Part shown: piece after piece, positions 38,743-47,536 of the stretch
Position numbering within the stretch: the stretch's first letter is position 1
Layout: each line of letters begins with the position of its first letter
Assembly: GCF_002906155.1 (NCBI RefSeq)
Contig: NZ_MUJK01000004.1
Span: forward strand, 62,001 to 126,000
Direction: 5' to 3'
Length of the DNA stretch: 64,000 bases
Source: Pseudomonas laurylsulfativorans
GTDB lineage: Bacteria > Pseudomonadota > Gammaproteobacteria > Pseudomonadales > Pseudomonadaceae
The notes under the pieces: generated by a model
What the model was told of the DNA's origin: nothing
The model's database searches: none
The model's input: only the letters and a program-made list of their open reading frames with translations
Program-made: the position numbers and the translations under genes

Positions 38743-39804
38743 ATGAACGAATCGACCCTACAAGACAAATCGCTGACGATTTTGCTGGTGCTGGTGAGCG
38801 CCGCCTTCATCTGGATCTTGCTGCCATTTTACGGCGCGGTGTTTTGGGCGGTGATCCTTGGCATCCTCTTTGCGCCGCTGCAGAGCCGGCTGCAACTGAA
38901 GTTCGGCTGGCAACGCAACCTCACGTCGCTGTGCACATTGAGCATTTGCCTGGTGATTGCGATTCTGCCGGTGATCATCATCAGCGCCTTGCTGGTTCAG
39001 GAGGGCGCGATGCTGTACAAAAACATCGAGAGCGGCGAACTGGACATTGCCGGGTACGTGTCGCAGTTCAAGCACAGCCTGCCGCCGTATTTCCAGCACC
39101 TGCTGGATCGCTTTGGCATGGGCGAGTTGAACGGGCTACGGGAGAAAATCGTCAAAAGCGCGATGACCGGCGGGCAGGAGTTGGCGGCGCAGGCCTTCAT
39201 TTTTGGCCAGGGTACGTTCGAGTTTATCGTCAGCTTTTTCATCATGCTGTACCTGCTGTTCTTCTTCCTGCGCGACGGCGCGGAACTGGCGCGCAAGGTG
39301 CGTGCGGCGGTGCCATTGCAGGAACAGCAGAAGCGTCGTTTGCAGCTCAAGTTCAATCGTGTGGTGCGGGCCACGGTAAAGGGCAACCTGCTGCTAGCCA
39401 TCACCCAAGGCGCACTGGGCGGTCTGATGTTCTGGTTTCTGGACATTCACAGCGTATTGCTCTGGGCGGTGTTGATGGCGTTTCTGTCGCTGCTGCCGGC
39501 GGTGGGGGCGGGAATAGTCTGGGTGCCGGTGGCGGTGTTTTTCCTGCTTACCGGGGCGATCTGGCAAGGCGTGGTGTTGGGACTGTTCGGGGTGTTCGTG
39601 ATCGGGCTGGTGGACAACCTGCTCAGGCCAATGCTGGTGGGCAAGGACACCCGGATGCCGGATTACATGATCCTGGTCTCGACCCTCGGCGGCCTGGCGA
39701 TTTTCGGGCTGAACGGCTTTGTCATCGGCCCGTTGATCGCGGCCCTGTTCATGTCGAGCTGGGCCATTTTCATTGAAGCCAAGCCGCGGGTGCAGCTGCC
39801 TTAG
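38743..39804 (+). CDS. AI-2E family (PerM-like) transporter
   Basis: Inner-membrane protein of 353 residues with about seven helices and the family core ITQGALGGLMFWFLDIHSVL, SLLPAVGAGIVWVPVAV and the C-terminal LVDNLLRPMLVGKDTRMP. The family was named for autoinducer-2 export in E. coli (TqsA), but many members act on other solutes or in ion exchange. ATG 38743 begins a conserved start. The 3' end overlaps the convergent small gene by 4 bp. Confidence 0.88.
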   Translation: MNESTLQDKSLTILLVLVSAAFIWILLPFYGAVFWAVILGILFAPLQSRLQLKFGWQRNLTSLCTLSICLVIAILPVIIISALLVQEGAMLYKNIESGELDIAGYVSQFKHSLPPYFQHLLDRFGMGELNGLREKIVKSAMTGGQELAAQAFIFGQGTFEFIVSFFIMLYLLFFFLRDGAELARKVRAAVPLQEQQKRRLQLKFNRVVRATVKGNLLLAITQGALGGLMFWFLDIHSVLLWAVLMAFLSLLPAVGAGIVWVPVAVFFLLTGAIWQGVVLGLFGVFVIGLVDNLLRPMLVGKDTRMPDYMILVSTLGGLAIFGLNGFVIGPLIAALFMSSWAIFIEAKPRVQLP

Positions 39805-39992
39805 GCGCTGAGCCTGCCGGACTGGCCGCTGCCGATTCGTTGCGACAGCGCCTGGGCGGCAGGCAGCGAAGTGAGCGGGCCGCTGATCTGCACGCCGTCC
39901 TGCACCAGATACCAGCAGGCGAGCATGCCCAGCTCTCTGAGCTGTGGGGGGACGGCGCTACCGATAACGGACATGATCTGAACCTTGGACAT
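39801..39992 (-). CDS. Small conserved protein, 63 residues
   Basis: A short protein with one cysteine and a central segment RELGMLACWYLVQDGVQISG that looks like a small alpha/beta domain. I know similar pseudomonad hypotheticals but no function. ATG 39992 is preceded by GGAGGT at 7-8 bp, a near-perfect ribosome site, which is the main evidence that it is real. It overlaps the convergent AI-2E transporter gene by 4 bp. Confidence 0.65.
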   Translation of the reverse strand: MSKVQIMSVIGSAVPPQLRELGMLACWYLVQDGVQISGPLTSLPAAQALSQRIGSGQSGRLSA

Positions 39993-40107
39993 GATAAGTA
40001 CCTCCATCAATCTGTGGAGCTACTTTAAGGTCCGGGTGCCGTGACGGGTAATTAACGCTCTCAATAGTGGTCATTGATGCCAGTGGGGGCAAACTACCGT
40101 TGGTCGG

Positions 40108-40302
40108 TCAGCTGACCACCTGATCGAGCATATGAACCACTTCCTGCTCGTTGAGCAGGCCCTTGCGCACCAGGCTTTGCGTCAGCAGCGAAAGAAACTT
40201 GGCGCTGCGATGACCTTCCAGGTGCTTGAGTTCGGTCAGTGCGTTGTAGACCTTGCTGGAGGTGCACAGACCGACGATGCGGTGCGGGTTTTGCGTTGGC
40301 AT
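40108..40302 (-). CDS. Small conserved protein, 64 residues
   Basis: Soluble, helical and charged. PHRIVGLCTSSKVYNALTEL is followed by two further helices (AKFLSLLTQSLVRKGLLNEQ). The shape is that of a small regulator or adaptor, but there is no DNA-binding signature. Start ATG 40302 has AAGGA upstream. Function unknown. It shares strand and neighbourhood with the 63-residue protein gene, 115 bp away. Confidence 0.6.
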   Translation of the reverse strand: MPTQNPHRIVGLCTSSKVYNALTELKHLEGHRSAKFLSLLTQSLVRKGLLNEQEVVHMLDQVVS

Positions 40303-40523
40303 GTGGTCGTCCTTGTTGTTATCAATCTGTTTTCGACGGACAGCAGCGAGCTTGCGCAACTGTCATGACAAAAATATGACCGTTTTTCGCCGCACGGCTG
40401 AAAAACTGTCGAGTCCATCTTGCCCATTTCCACCGCGCGCACTGTCCCGATAGCGACCTTGGCGAGATTTATCCAGACCATCGCCGACGAACGGGCATAA
40501 AAAAAGTTCTTCATGCAATCCCT

Positions 40524-40890
40524 TGTAGGAGCCAGCTTGCTGGCGATGGTCGTTAACGATAACGCGTGCGAACCGGATAAACGCGGCGCACTTGAGTCCA
40601 TCGCCGGCAAGCCGGCTCCTACAGGTATTGCGTGTTTCGACCGGGACGCGGTGTCCTGTAGGAGCTGGCTTGCCAGCGATGGTCGTTAACGATAACGCGT
40701 GCGAACCGGATAAACGCGGCGCACTCGAGTCCATCGCCGGCAAGCCGGCTCCTACAGGTATTGCGTGTTTCGACCGGGACGCGGTGTCCTGTAGGAGCTG
40801 GCTTGCCAGCGATGGTCGTTAACGATAACGCGTGCGAACCGGATAAACGCGGCGCACTTGAGTCCATCGCCGGCAAGCCGGCTCCTACAG
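40524..40890. repeat. Tandem array of three REPINs, 133-bp period
   Basis: Units begin at 40524, 40657 and 40790. Each holds TGTAGGAGC(C/T)(A/G)GCTTGC, the spacer GGTCGTTAACGATAACGCGT, and an inverted REP GCAAGCCGGCTCCTACA; units 1-2 are joined by ATTGCGTGTTTCGACCGGGA. It occupies more than half of the 650-bp gap 40,303-40,952. The remaining left part (40,303-40,523) shows no gene. Confidence 0.92.
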
Positions 40891-40913
40891 TTTCCTGGGA
40901 ATCTGTGAAGTAC

Positions 40914-40941
40914 AAAAAAGCCCCGCTGATTCAGCGGGGCT
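40914..40941 (-). terminator. Rho-independent terminator of the PVY-repeat protein gene
   Basis: On the minus strand AGCCCCGCTGA pairs with TCAGCGGGGCT across one base and is followed by TTTTTGTA. It lies 11 bp past the stop codon. Confidence 0.85.
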
Positions 40942-40952
40942 ATATGAGTTCG

Positions 40953-41318
40953 TTACCAGCGACCGTAGTGAGGGCCGTAGTAGCCGCGTGGCGGGCCGTA
41001 GTAACCACGGGGTGGTCCGTAGTAAACCGGAGCCGGGCGGTAGTAGATCGGTTGTTGCACGTAGACCGGGGCCGGCTGGTAGTAGACCGGAGGCGGTGGT
41101 GCGTAATAAACCGGAGGGGGTGCTGCGTAGACCGGTTGCGGTGCGACATAGACCGGGCGATTGGCGTTGATCAGGGCCGAGCCGACAATGGCAGTACCGA
41201 CGATCGCGCCAAACACCGCTGGGCCCTGCCAGTAATTACCACCACCATGGGCTTGCGCCTGTCCTGCGATAGCGAGGGCGCCGATCAGCAAGGCTACTGT
41301 GGGGATTTTACGGATCAT
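40953..41318 (-). CDS. Exported Pro/Tyr-rich protein with glycine-zipper-like segment
   Basis: Protein of 121 residues. The signal peptide (MIRKIPTVALLIGALAIAGQ-AQA) is followed by a hydrophobic glycine/alanine segment (GAIVGTAIVGSALINANRP), then a low-complexity tail of PVY, PPPVYY and GPPRGYY units (about 15 tyrosines). Such proteins are usually envelope-associated in Pseudomonas, with no known activity. The terminator directly downstream marks a single-gene transcript. Confidence 0.75.
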   Translation of the reverse strand: MIRKIPTVALLIGALAIAGQAQAHGGGNYWQGPAVFGAIVGTAIVGSALINANRPVYVAPQPVYAAPPPVYYAPPPPVYYQPAPVYVQQPIYYRPAPVYYGPPRGYYGPPRGYYGPHYGRW

Positions 41319-41564
41319 GATAGTTCCTCGGTTCTTCAGCCCGGCGCTTGTGTCTGCAATAGACCCAAGGATTGTCGCGGGGATACTTCTAAGACAGCGT
41401 TTTTCTGAAAATCGGCACGGCCGTTGGGTAAATTTTGTGTAAGGTCTGTACCGACTTTCTTACCGACCTGTGTAAGCCCATGTAATCAAGCTTATATGAT
41501 CGAACAGAACCCGATGGGGGGCTAATCCCGTCCATCCGAAAAGTGCATTTGAAGGAGCTTTCCC

Positions 41565-42383
41565 ATGCAGATGAACCCCAACAAAGACACCCAGCTGTGC
41601 ATGTCCCTTTCAGGGCGCCCCGGGAACTTTGGTCTGCGTTTTCACAATCATCTGTATGAACAACTGGGCCTGAATTTTTACTACAAGGCCTTTGCCAGCC
41701 AGGATCTGACGGGCGCCGTTGCCGGCATTCGTGCCCTGCGGATTCGTGGCTGTGGCGTGTCGATGCCGTTCAAGGAAGCCTGCATTGCCCTGGTCGATGA
41801 ACTCGACGCCTCTGCCGCCGCCATTCAATCGATCAACACCATCGTCAACACCGAGGGGCATCTCAAGGCCTATAACACCGATTACATCGCCGTTGCCCAG
41901 TTGTTGGAAAAACACCAGGTGCCCAGGGACTCGACCTTTGCCTTGCGTGGCAGCGGCGGCATGGCCAAGGCCGTGGCGAGCGCCTTGCGCGATGGCGGCT
42001 ATGAGAACGGCCTGATCGTGGCCCGCAACGAGCGCGCCGGACAGGCGCTGGCGCAGTCGTTGGGGTATGAGTGGCAGCCGGAGCTGGGGAATCGTCGTCC
42101 GCAGATGCTCGTCAACGTCACGCCGATCGGCATGACGGGTGGACCGGAGGCCGATCAACTGGCCTTTGAACCTGACGTGATCGAAAAAGCAGGAACTGTG
42201 TTCGATGTGGTGGCGATTCCCTCGGAAACACCATTGATCGTGCGTGCTCGTGCCGAAGGTAAACGGGTCATCACCGGGCTGGAAGTGATCGCGATCCAGG
42301 CACTGGAGCAATTTGTGCTCTATACCGGAGTGCGGCCAACGGATGAGCAATTCCACAAGGCAGTGGCGTTTGCCCGCAGCTAG
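41565..42383 (+). CDS. Shikimate 5-dehydrogenase-like protein (HI0607/SdhL type)
   Basis: NAD(P)-dependent oxidoreductase of 272 residues related to AroE. N-domain residues LSGRPGNFGLRFHNHLYEQL replace the usual shikimate-binding SxS, as in the HI0607 subgroup, whose shikimate activity is very low. The catalytic lysine is in GCGVSMPFKEA and the nucleotide-binding loop in LRGSGGMAKAVASAL. ATG 41565 has AAGGAG upstream. Coupled by 9 bp to a cupin gene, it probably works on a quinate- or shikimate-like metabolite, not in core aromatic synthesis. Confidence 0.82.
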   Translation: MQMNPNKDTQLCMSLSGRPGNFGLRFHNHLYEQLGLNFYYKAFASQDLTGAVAGIRALRIRGCGVSMPFKEACIALVDELDASAAAIQSINTIVNTEGHLKAYNTDYIAVAQLLEKHQVPRDSTFALRGSGGMAKAVASALRDGGYENGLIVARNERAGQALAQSLGYEWQPELGNRRPQMLVNVTPIGMTGGPEADQLAFEPDVIEKAGTVFDVVAIPSETPLIVRARAEGKRVITGLEVIAIQALEQFVLYTGVRPTDEQFHKAVAFARS

Positions 42384-42392
42384 GAGGTGTCC

Positions 42393-42911
42393 ATGCATCC
42401 CCCCATTCTCAATGTGAACTCGGTCGAGCTTGAACCGCTGCCCGAAGCGTTTGCACCGACCGGTGAAACCGCCGGTCGCTATCAACAGCGTCAGGCCCGT
42501 GTCGGTCAGCAACTGGGGGCGAAAAAGCTGGGTTATCGCCTGTATGTACTGGAGCCGGGCATGCGCGGCAGCCCGTTCCATAGTCATCGGGTCAATGAAG
42601 AGATGTTCTATGTCGTGGCCGGGGAAGGGGAGGTCCGCTTGGGATCCGAGCGCTTTCCAATCCGCGCCGGTGATGTGATCGCCTGTCCACCTGGCGGGCC
42701 TGAAAAGGCCCATCAGATCATCAACACCAGCAACGGCGAGTTGCGCTACCTGGCCGTCAGCACCCAGCAATCGCCGGAGATCTGTGAATACCCGGATTCC
42801 GGCAAATATGCCGTGATGGATGACTTCAAGGTCGATGCCGAGGGAAATGCCTCGGGATTTGTTGCGGTGGCCCGCCAAGCCGATGGGGTGGATTACTGGG
42901 ACGGCGAGTAG
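42393..42911 (+). CDS. Cupin-domain protein
   Basis: Soluble 172-residue single-cupin protein. Motif 1 is GSPFHSHRVNEEMFYVVAGEGE (metal-binding H, H, E), shown here only in part, and motif 2 ends in CPPGGPEKAHQI with the fourth histidine. Metal-dependent isomerase, dioxygenase or binding roles are all possible. Start ATG 42393 has AGGAGG before it and lies 9 bp after the shikimate-dehydrogenase-like gene, so the two form an operon. Confidence 0.82.
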   Translation: MHPPILNVNSVELEPLPEAFAPTGETAGRYQQRQARVGQQLGAKKLGYRLYVLEPGMRGSPFHSHRVNEEMFYVVAGEGEVRLGSERFPIRAGDVIACPPGGPEKAHQIINTSNGELRYLAVSTQQSPEICEYPDSGKYAVMDDFKVDAEGNASGFVAVARQADGVDYWDGE

Positions 42912-42933
42912 CGGTACAGGATGGCGGTTACTT

Positions 42934-43026
42934 TGTGGCGAGGGGGCTTGCCCCCGTTGGACTGCGCAGCAGTCCCATTTTTTGGGGCCGCTTCGCGACC
43001 CAACGGGGGCAAGCCCCCTCGCCACA
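42934..43026. repeat. REP pair of the GTGGCGAGGG family
   Basis: TGTGGCGAGGGGGCTTGCCC and inverted GGGCAAGCCCCCTCGCCACA, with inner GACTGCGCAGCAGTCC and GGGGCCGCTTCGCGACCC. It lies between the convergent cupin and YceH-family genes. Confidence 0.88.
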
Positions 43027-43068
43027 TAAGCTCGCGCCTACAGGTTTTGTGTCAGGCAAACATCCAGG

Positions 43069-43713
43069 CTATTCGAGCCGGGCCAGCCTTTCTTCCAGTG
43101 CCGCAATCCGTGCTTCCAGCTCTTCGATGCGTTCTACCGAAACCCCGCTGCTGCCGCGTTCGGACGGGTTTTGCCGCGCGGCCATGATCGCCTCGATATC
43201 CGCCGGGTCGCCCAAGGCGTGGGTATAGCGGTCTTCGCGCTGGCCGGCCTGACGCGGTATCAGCACGGCCAAACCCCGGGCAATCAGGCGTTCGAGCTGA
43301 TGCACCACCTGTTCGGCGTCTTCGAATTCATGCATGCGGCCGCTGCGGGTCAGCAGTTCATTGACGGTCTGCGGGCCGCGCAAAAACATCAGCCCGATCA
43401 GAATCACCTGCGCCGGCACCAGTTCCAGGGCCTTGTCGACCTTGTGTTCCCAGCGGTCGGCACGGCTGCCCATCACCAGCCTGGTGAAGCCGCGTCCTTC
43501 GAGGGCGCGCAGGCTCTGGCCGACCTGGCCAGGCGTCAGGTTCATCACCGGCTCTCGGCTGGTTTTCTGGTTACAGGCAATCACCAGGGCATTGAGGGTC
43601 AGGGGATAGGTTTCCGGGCTGGTGGCCTGTTTCTCGATCAACGAACCCAGAATGCGGATTTCCGTACTGTTGAGCCGCGGTTCGTCGAAAGTCGTCTCTT
43701 GCTCAGTGCTCAT
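43069..43713 (-). CDS. YceH family protein (DUF480)
   Basis: Soluble 214-residue protein of two winged-helix-like domains ([39 protein letters not shown]) and a C-terminal coiled coil ([20 protein letters not shown]). DUF480/YceH proteins are conserved in proteobacteria, and their role is unclear. Start ATG 43713. It is divergent from the acyl-CoA dehydrogenase operon, and the candidate steroid operator at 43,767 lies in the shared gap, 53 bp from this start. Confidence 0.88.
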   Translation of the reverse strand: MSTEQETTFDEPRLNSTEIRILGSLIEKQATSPETYPLTLNALVIACNQKTSREPVMNLTPGQVGQSLRALEGRGFTRLVMGSRADRWEHKVDKALELVPAQVILIGLMFLRGPQTVNELLTRSGRMHEFEDAEQVVHQLERLIARGLAVLIPRQAGQREDRYTHALGDPADIEAIMAARQNPSERGSSGVSVERIEELEARIAALEERLARLE

Positions 43714-43766
43714 GGTTCTGCATCCTTAGCCGATTCATGTTTTTCACTTGCGTAGACGCACTTTGA

Positions 43767-43786
43767 CATCGCCCGTTCGGACTAGG
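43767..43786. promoter_or_regulatory. Candidate steroid-cluster operator, site 1
   Basis: CATCGCCCGTTCGGACTAGG; right half GGAC matches the other five sites, left half has GCCC for GTCC. It is 99 bp before the chosen start of the acyl-CoA dehydrogenase operon. Confidence 0.6.
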
Positions 43787-43885
43787 CAAGGCTAACGATT
43801 CTGCCGCGTCCGGGCGGCGCCAAACTTCATGCTCAAAGGGGTGTTGCGCCACGCGCGCCCCGCCAAACGAGCAGAAGGCGCCGCG

Positions 43886-45058
43886 ATGGAGTTTGCATTC
43901 AGCGACGAACAGGAAATGATCCGCGAGTCGGCCGAGGGCTTCCTCGCCGATGTCTCGGATTCTGCCGCCGTGCGCGCGGCAATGGTCAGTGAACGGGGTT
44001 TTGACGAAGCCCTCTGGCAGCGTCTGTGCCAGGAAATGTACTGGCCAGCCATTCATATCCCCGAAACCTACGGCGGCCTGGGCCTCGGCTTTGTCGAGCT
44101 GACGATCCTGCTGGAACAGATGGGCCGGCGTTTGCTGTGCTCGCCGTTTTTCGCCACCGCCTGCATGGCCACGCCTGCACTGTTGCTGGCCGCCAATGAT
44201 GAACAGAAGCAGCGCTGGTTGCCGTCGATCGCCGACGGCAGTGTGACCGCGACCCTGGCGTTCAGCAGTGCCAATGGCTGGTCCGCCGACGACGTCCAGG
44301 CAACGGTGGTGGCCGAGGGCGATGGCTTTGTCCTCGACGGCACCCTCAAGCATGTGCTCGACGGCCATGGTGCCGACCTGTTGATCATTGCCGCACGACA
44401 ACCCGCAACCGCTGGCGAAAAGGGCATCAGCCTATTTGCCGTGAACGCGGAGCGGGCCGGCATCGAACGGCAAATGCTGCCGACCATGGACCAGACCCGG
44501 CGCCAGGCGCGGATCCAGCTCAAGGGCCTGTACCTTGAAGCCGACTGCCTGCTGGGTGAATTCGGCAACGGCTGGACGCACCTTGAGCGGGTCCTGCAAC
44601 TGGCCTGCATCGGCCTGGCCGCCGAGCAGACCGGCGGTGCGCAGCAGGTGCTCGACCTCAGCGTGGCCTACATGCAGGAGCGCCAGCAGTTCGGTCGCCC
44701 GATTGCCAGTTTCCAGGCCCTCAAACACCGCGCCGCCGACATGATGCTGCAAGTCGAATGCGCGCGTTCGGCCAGTTATTACGCCGCGTGCGTGGCCCAG
44801 GAAGTCCTCGACCCCCAGGGTGATCCGCAGGTCGCGGCCGAACTACCGCTGGCGGCGGCGCTGGCCAAGGCGCAGTGCTCTGAAACCTACTTCTGCTGTG
44901 CATCCGAGTCGATCCAGTTGCACGGCGGCGTCGGATTCACCTGGGAATACGACCCGCACCTCTACTTCAAGCGCGCCCGCGCCAGCGAAAGCTTCCTCGG
45001 GTTACCGGCCTGGCATCGCGAGCGCATTGCCGCGGTGATTCTTGGAGAGCAGCCATGA
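43886..45058 (+). CDS. Acyl-CoA dehydrogenase, first subunit of a steroid-type pair
   Basis: FAD enzyme of 390 residues, likely one half of an alpha2beta2 acyl-CoA dehydrogenase for steroid-derived CoA esters. The N-domain starts MEFAFSDEQEMIRESAEGFL; the C-domain has QLHGGVGFTWEYDPHLYFKR. The usual middle-domain FAD segment is degenerate (ATLAFSSANGWSADDVQAT), typical of such pairs in which one subunit is incomplete. ATG 43886 is used over the in-frame ATG 43829 because it begins the conserved part. Its stop overlaps the second subunit start by 4 bp. It is the first gene of a seven-gene operon. Confidence 0.85.
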   Translation: MEFAFSDEQEMIRESAEGFLADVSDSAAVRAAMVSERGFDEALWQRLCQEMYWPAIHIPETYGGLGLGFVELTILLEQMGRRLLCSPFFATACMATPALLLAANDEQKQRWLPSIADGSVTATLAFSSANGWSADDVQATVVAEGDGFVLDGTLKHVLDGHGADLLIIAARQPATAGEKGISLFAVNAERAGIERQMLPTMDQTRRQARIQLKGLYLEADCLLGEFGNGWTHLERVLQLACIGLAAEQTGGAQQVLDLSVAYMQERQQFGRPIASFQALKHRAADMMLQVECARSASYYAACVAQEVLDPQGDPQVAAELPLAAALAKAQCSETYFCCASESIQLHGGVGFTWEYDPHLYFKRARASESFLGLPAWHRERIAAVILGEQP

Positions 45059-46248
45059 AAATCAGTTTCAGTGAGCAGGACGAACGCTTCCGTCAGGAAG
45101 TCGCCGACTGGATGAGCGCCAACCTTTGCGGTGAGTTCGAGGCCTTGCGTTTTCGCGGTGGTCCGGGCGACGAGCACATGTTTCCCGAGGAGCGCAAAGC
45201 CTGGGAACGCAAACTCGCCGAGGGCGGCTGGACCTGCGTCGGCTGGGCGCCGGAGCATGGTGGGCGTGGCCTTTCGATCACCCAGCAAGTGATTTTTCAC
45301 GAGGAATATGCCCGCGCTGGCGGCCCTGGCCGCATGGGCCATATCGGCGAAGGGCTGGCGGGGCCGACCATTGCCGCGTTCGGCACGCTCGAACAGCAAC
45401 AGCGCTTTTTGCCGGGGATCGTCAGCGGTACGTCGTTCTGGTGTCAGGGCTATTCAGAGCCGGGCGCCGGTTCCGACTTGGCCAACGTCAAGACCCGCGC
45501 AACGCTGGATGAGGCGACCGGCCAATGGCTGATCAACGGGCAAAAAGTCTGGACCTCCCTGGCCCACGAATCGGATTGGTGCTTTGTCATCGCCCGCACC
45601 GAACCGGGCAGCGTCGGCCATCGCGGCCTGTCGTTCCTGCTGGTGCCGATGGCCCAGACGGAAATCACCGTGCGGCCCATCGAACAACTGACCGGCACCT
45701 CGGAATTCAACGAAGTGTTCTTCGACGATGCCCGCACTGACGCCGCCAACATCATCGGCGCGCCGGGCGAAGGCTGGAAGATCGCCATGGCGCTGCTCGG
45801 TTTCGAGCGAGGTGTCTCGACGCTCGGCCAGCAGATGCAGTTTCAGAACGAGCTCAACGAAATCATCGCCATCGCCAAGTCCAATGGCGCGGACCGTGAC
45901 CCGATCCTGCGTCAGCGCCTGGCCGAAGCCTGGAGCGGGCTGCGGATCATGCGCTACAACTCGCTGCGCATGCTCTCGGGTAACCAGGACGGTTCGCTTC
46001 GCAAGGAGGCAACCATCTACAAATTGTTCTGGTCGACCTGGCACGCCAGCCTCGGCAAGTTGGCGATGGACGTCCTCGGCGCCGAGGCGGAATTGCTCGA
46101 AGCCGCGCCCTACCAACTGACCCGATTGCAGTCGCTGTACCTGTTCAGTCGCGCCGACACCCTGTACGGCGGCAGCAACGAAATCCAGCGCAACATCATC
46201 GCCGAGCGTGCCCTGGGCATGCCCAAAGAGCCGCGTCCGCGCGCCTGA
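45055..46248 (+). CDS. Acyl-CoA dehydrogenase, second subunit
   Basis: FAD enzyme of 397 residues. The middle domain carries FWCQGYSEPGAGSDLANVKT with intact FAD contacts and NGQKVWTSLAHESD; the C-terminus has YGGSNEIQRNIIAERALG. It resembles FadE30-like proteins of the actinobacterial HIP (C/D-ring) gene set and the Scd pairs of Pseudomonas, from memory. The ATGA overlap with the preceding gene supports coexpression as a heteromer. It precedes the ipdF-type gene, the same adjacency as fadE30-ipdF in Mycobacterium. Confidence 0.87.
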   Translation: MKISFSEQDERFRQEVADWMSANLCGEFEALRFRGGPGDEHMFPEERKAWERKLAEGGWTCVGWAPEHGGRGLSITQQVIFHEEYARAGGPGRMGHIGEGLAGPTIAAFGTLEQQQRFLPGIVSGTSFWCQGYSEPGAGSDLANVKTRATLDEATGQWLINGQKVWTSLAHESDWCFVIARTEPGSVGHRGLSFLLVPMAQTEITVRPIEQLTGTSEFNEVFFDDARTDAANIIGAPGEGWKIAMALLGFERGVSTLGQQMQFQNELNEIIAIAKSNGADRDPILRQRLAEAWSGLRIMRYNSLRMLSGNQDGSLRKEATIYKLFWSTWHASLGKLAMDVLGAEAELLEAAPYQLTRLQSLYLFSRADTLYGGSNEIQRNIIAERALGMPKEPRPRA

Positions 46249-46261
46249 AAGGAGAGAGTTC

Positions 46262-47044
46262 ATGTCTGTACCTCAATATGTTGAAGGTCGCGGTCTGTTG
46301 CGCGGCAAGTCGGTGCTGATCACCGCGGCGGCGGGTGCCGGGATCGGTTTTTCCGCCGCCGTGCGTGCTGCCGAGGAAGGTTGTCGCGCGTTGATGATCA
46401 GCGACATCCATGAAGGCCGATTGGCCGAGGCGGTGCTGAAAGTCCGCGAAACCACCGGGCTGCAACAGGTGTTCGGCCAGGTCTGCAACGTCGCCGATGA
46501 AGCCCAGGTACAGCAATTGATCGCTTGCGCCGAGCGTGACCTGCAAGGCGTCGATGTGCTGATCAACAACGCCGGCCTCGGCGGCTCGCGCTTGCTGGTG
46601 GACATGGCCGACGAGGAGTGGAATCGAGTCATCGACGTGACGCTCACCGGCACCATGCGCATGACCCGCGCCATGCTGCCGAAAATGATGGAGCGGCGTG
46701 CCGGGGTCATCGTCAACAACGCCTCAGTGCTGGGCTGGCGTGCGCAGAAAGAACAGGCGCACTACGCCGCCGCCAAGGCCGGGGTGATGGCGCTGACCCG
46801 CTGCGCAGCGGTCGAGGCCGCCGACTACGGCATCCGCATCAACGCGGTCAGCCCGAGCATTGCCCTGCACGATTTCCTGCGCAAATCCGCGCCCCAGGCG
46901 GTGCTCGATCAACTGGCCGCCAACGAAGCTTTCGGTCGCGCCGCCGAAGTCTGGGAAGTGGCCAACGTGATGATGTTCCTGGCCAGCGACTACAGCTCCT
47001 ACATGACCGGCGAAGTGTTGTCGGTGTCCAGCCAGAGGGCGTGA
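46262..47044 (+). CDS. ipdF: Short-chain dehydrogenase, IpdF type
   Basis: NAD(P)-dependent reductase/dehydrogenase of 260 residues. The cofactor loop is TAAAGAGIG; the catalytic set is in VIVNNASVLGWRAQ and HYAAAKAGVMALTRC. Stretches such as RINAVSPSIA and FLASDYSSYMTGEVLSVS match mycobacterial IpdF (Rv3559c), which handles the 5-hydroxy group of the HIP-CoA intermediate from steroid rings C and D. The match is from memory, not computed, but extends over the whole protein. AAAGGAGAG precedes ATG 46262. It strongly ties the operon to sterane C/D-ring breakdown. Confidence 0.82.
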   Translation: MSVPQYVEGRGLLRGKSVLITAAAGAGIGFSAAVRAAEEGCRALMISDIHEGRLAEAVLKVRETTGLQQVFGQVCNVADEAQVQQLIACAERDLQGVDVLINNAGLGGSRLLVDMADEEWNRVIDVTLTGTMRMTRAMLPKMMERRAGVIVNNASVLGWRAQKEQAHYAAAKAGVMALTRCAAVEAADYGIRINAVSPSIALHDFLRKSAPQAVLDQLAANEAFGRAAEVWEVANVMMFLASDYSSYMTGEVLSVSSQRA

Positions 47045-47046
47045 CC

Positions 47047-47505
47047 ATGCCACGTATTTTTGACACGCCGATGGCCTTGTTCGACGCCGTGGGCGAATCA
47101 CTCGGCGTCAGCGACTGGCTGCTCCTGGAACAGGACCGCATCGACCAGTTCGCCGACGCCACCGGCGATCACCAGTGGATTCACGTCGATCCGCTCAAGG
47201 CCGCCAGCGGCCCGTTTGGCGCCTGCATTGCCCATGGCTACCTGAGCCTGTCGCTGGTCAATCTGTTCCTGCCGCAGATCGTCGAAGTCCGTGGCCTGGC
47301 CATGGGCGTCAATTACGGCTGTGAGCGGGTGCGCTTCCCCTCGGTGGTGCGTGTCGGTTCGCGAGTGCGCGGCAGTGCGCAATTGACCGCGGTCGAGGAA
47401 GTGAAGGGCGGCGTGCAAGCGACCATCCGCGTCAGCGTCGAAATCGATGGCGAGGAACGTCCCGGCTGTGTGGTCGACACCATCAGCCGTTACTACCCCG
47501 CCTAA
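47047..47505 (+). CDS. MaoC-like (R)-specific enoyl-CoA hydratase
   Basis: Hot-dog-fold hydratase of 152 residues. The catalytic Asp/His pair is seen in FADATGDHQWIHVDP, and the family segment GPFGACIAHGYLSLSL follows. Close to NodN/HtdZ-type single-domain hydratases. Starts 2 bp after the ipdF stop. In steroid clusters such proteins hydrate the alkenoyl-CoA formed by the acyl-CoA dehydrogenase; the exact intermediate is unknown. Confidence 0.87.
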   Translation: MPRIFDTPMALFDAVGESLGVSDWLLLEQDRIDQFADATGDHQWIHVDPLKAASGPFGACIAHGYLSLSLVNLFLPQIVEVRGLAMGVNYGCERVRFPSVVRVGSRVRGSAQLTAVEEVKGGVQATIRVSVEIDGEERPGCVVDTISRYYPA

Positions 47506-47536
47506 GCCTGTCAGCAGAATTTTCGAGGAACTGAAC

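Noticed and set aside
40524..40890. CRISPR-like array
   Set aside because: Repeats are REP hairpins with conserved, not unique, spacers and a 133-bp period; no cas genes are nearby.
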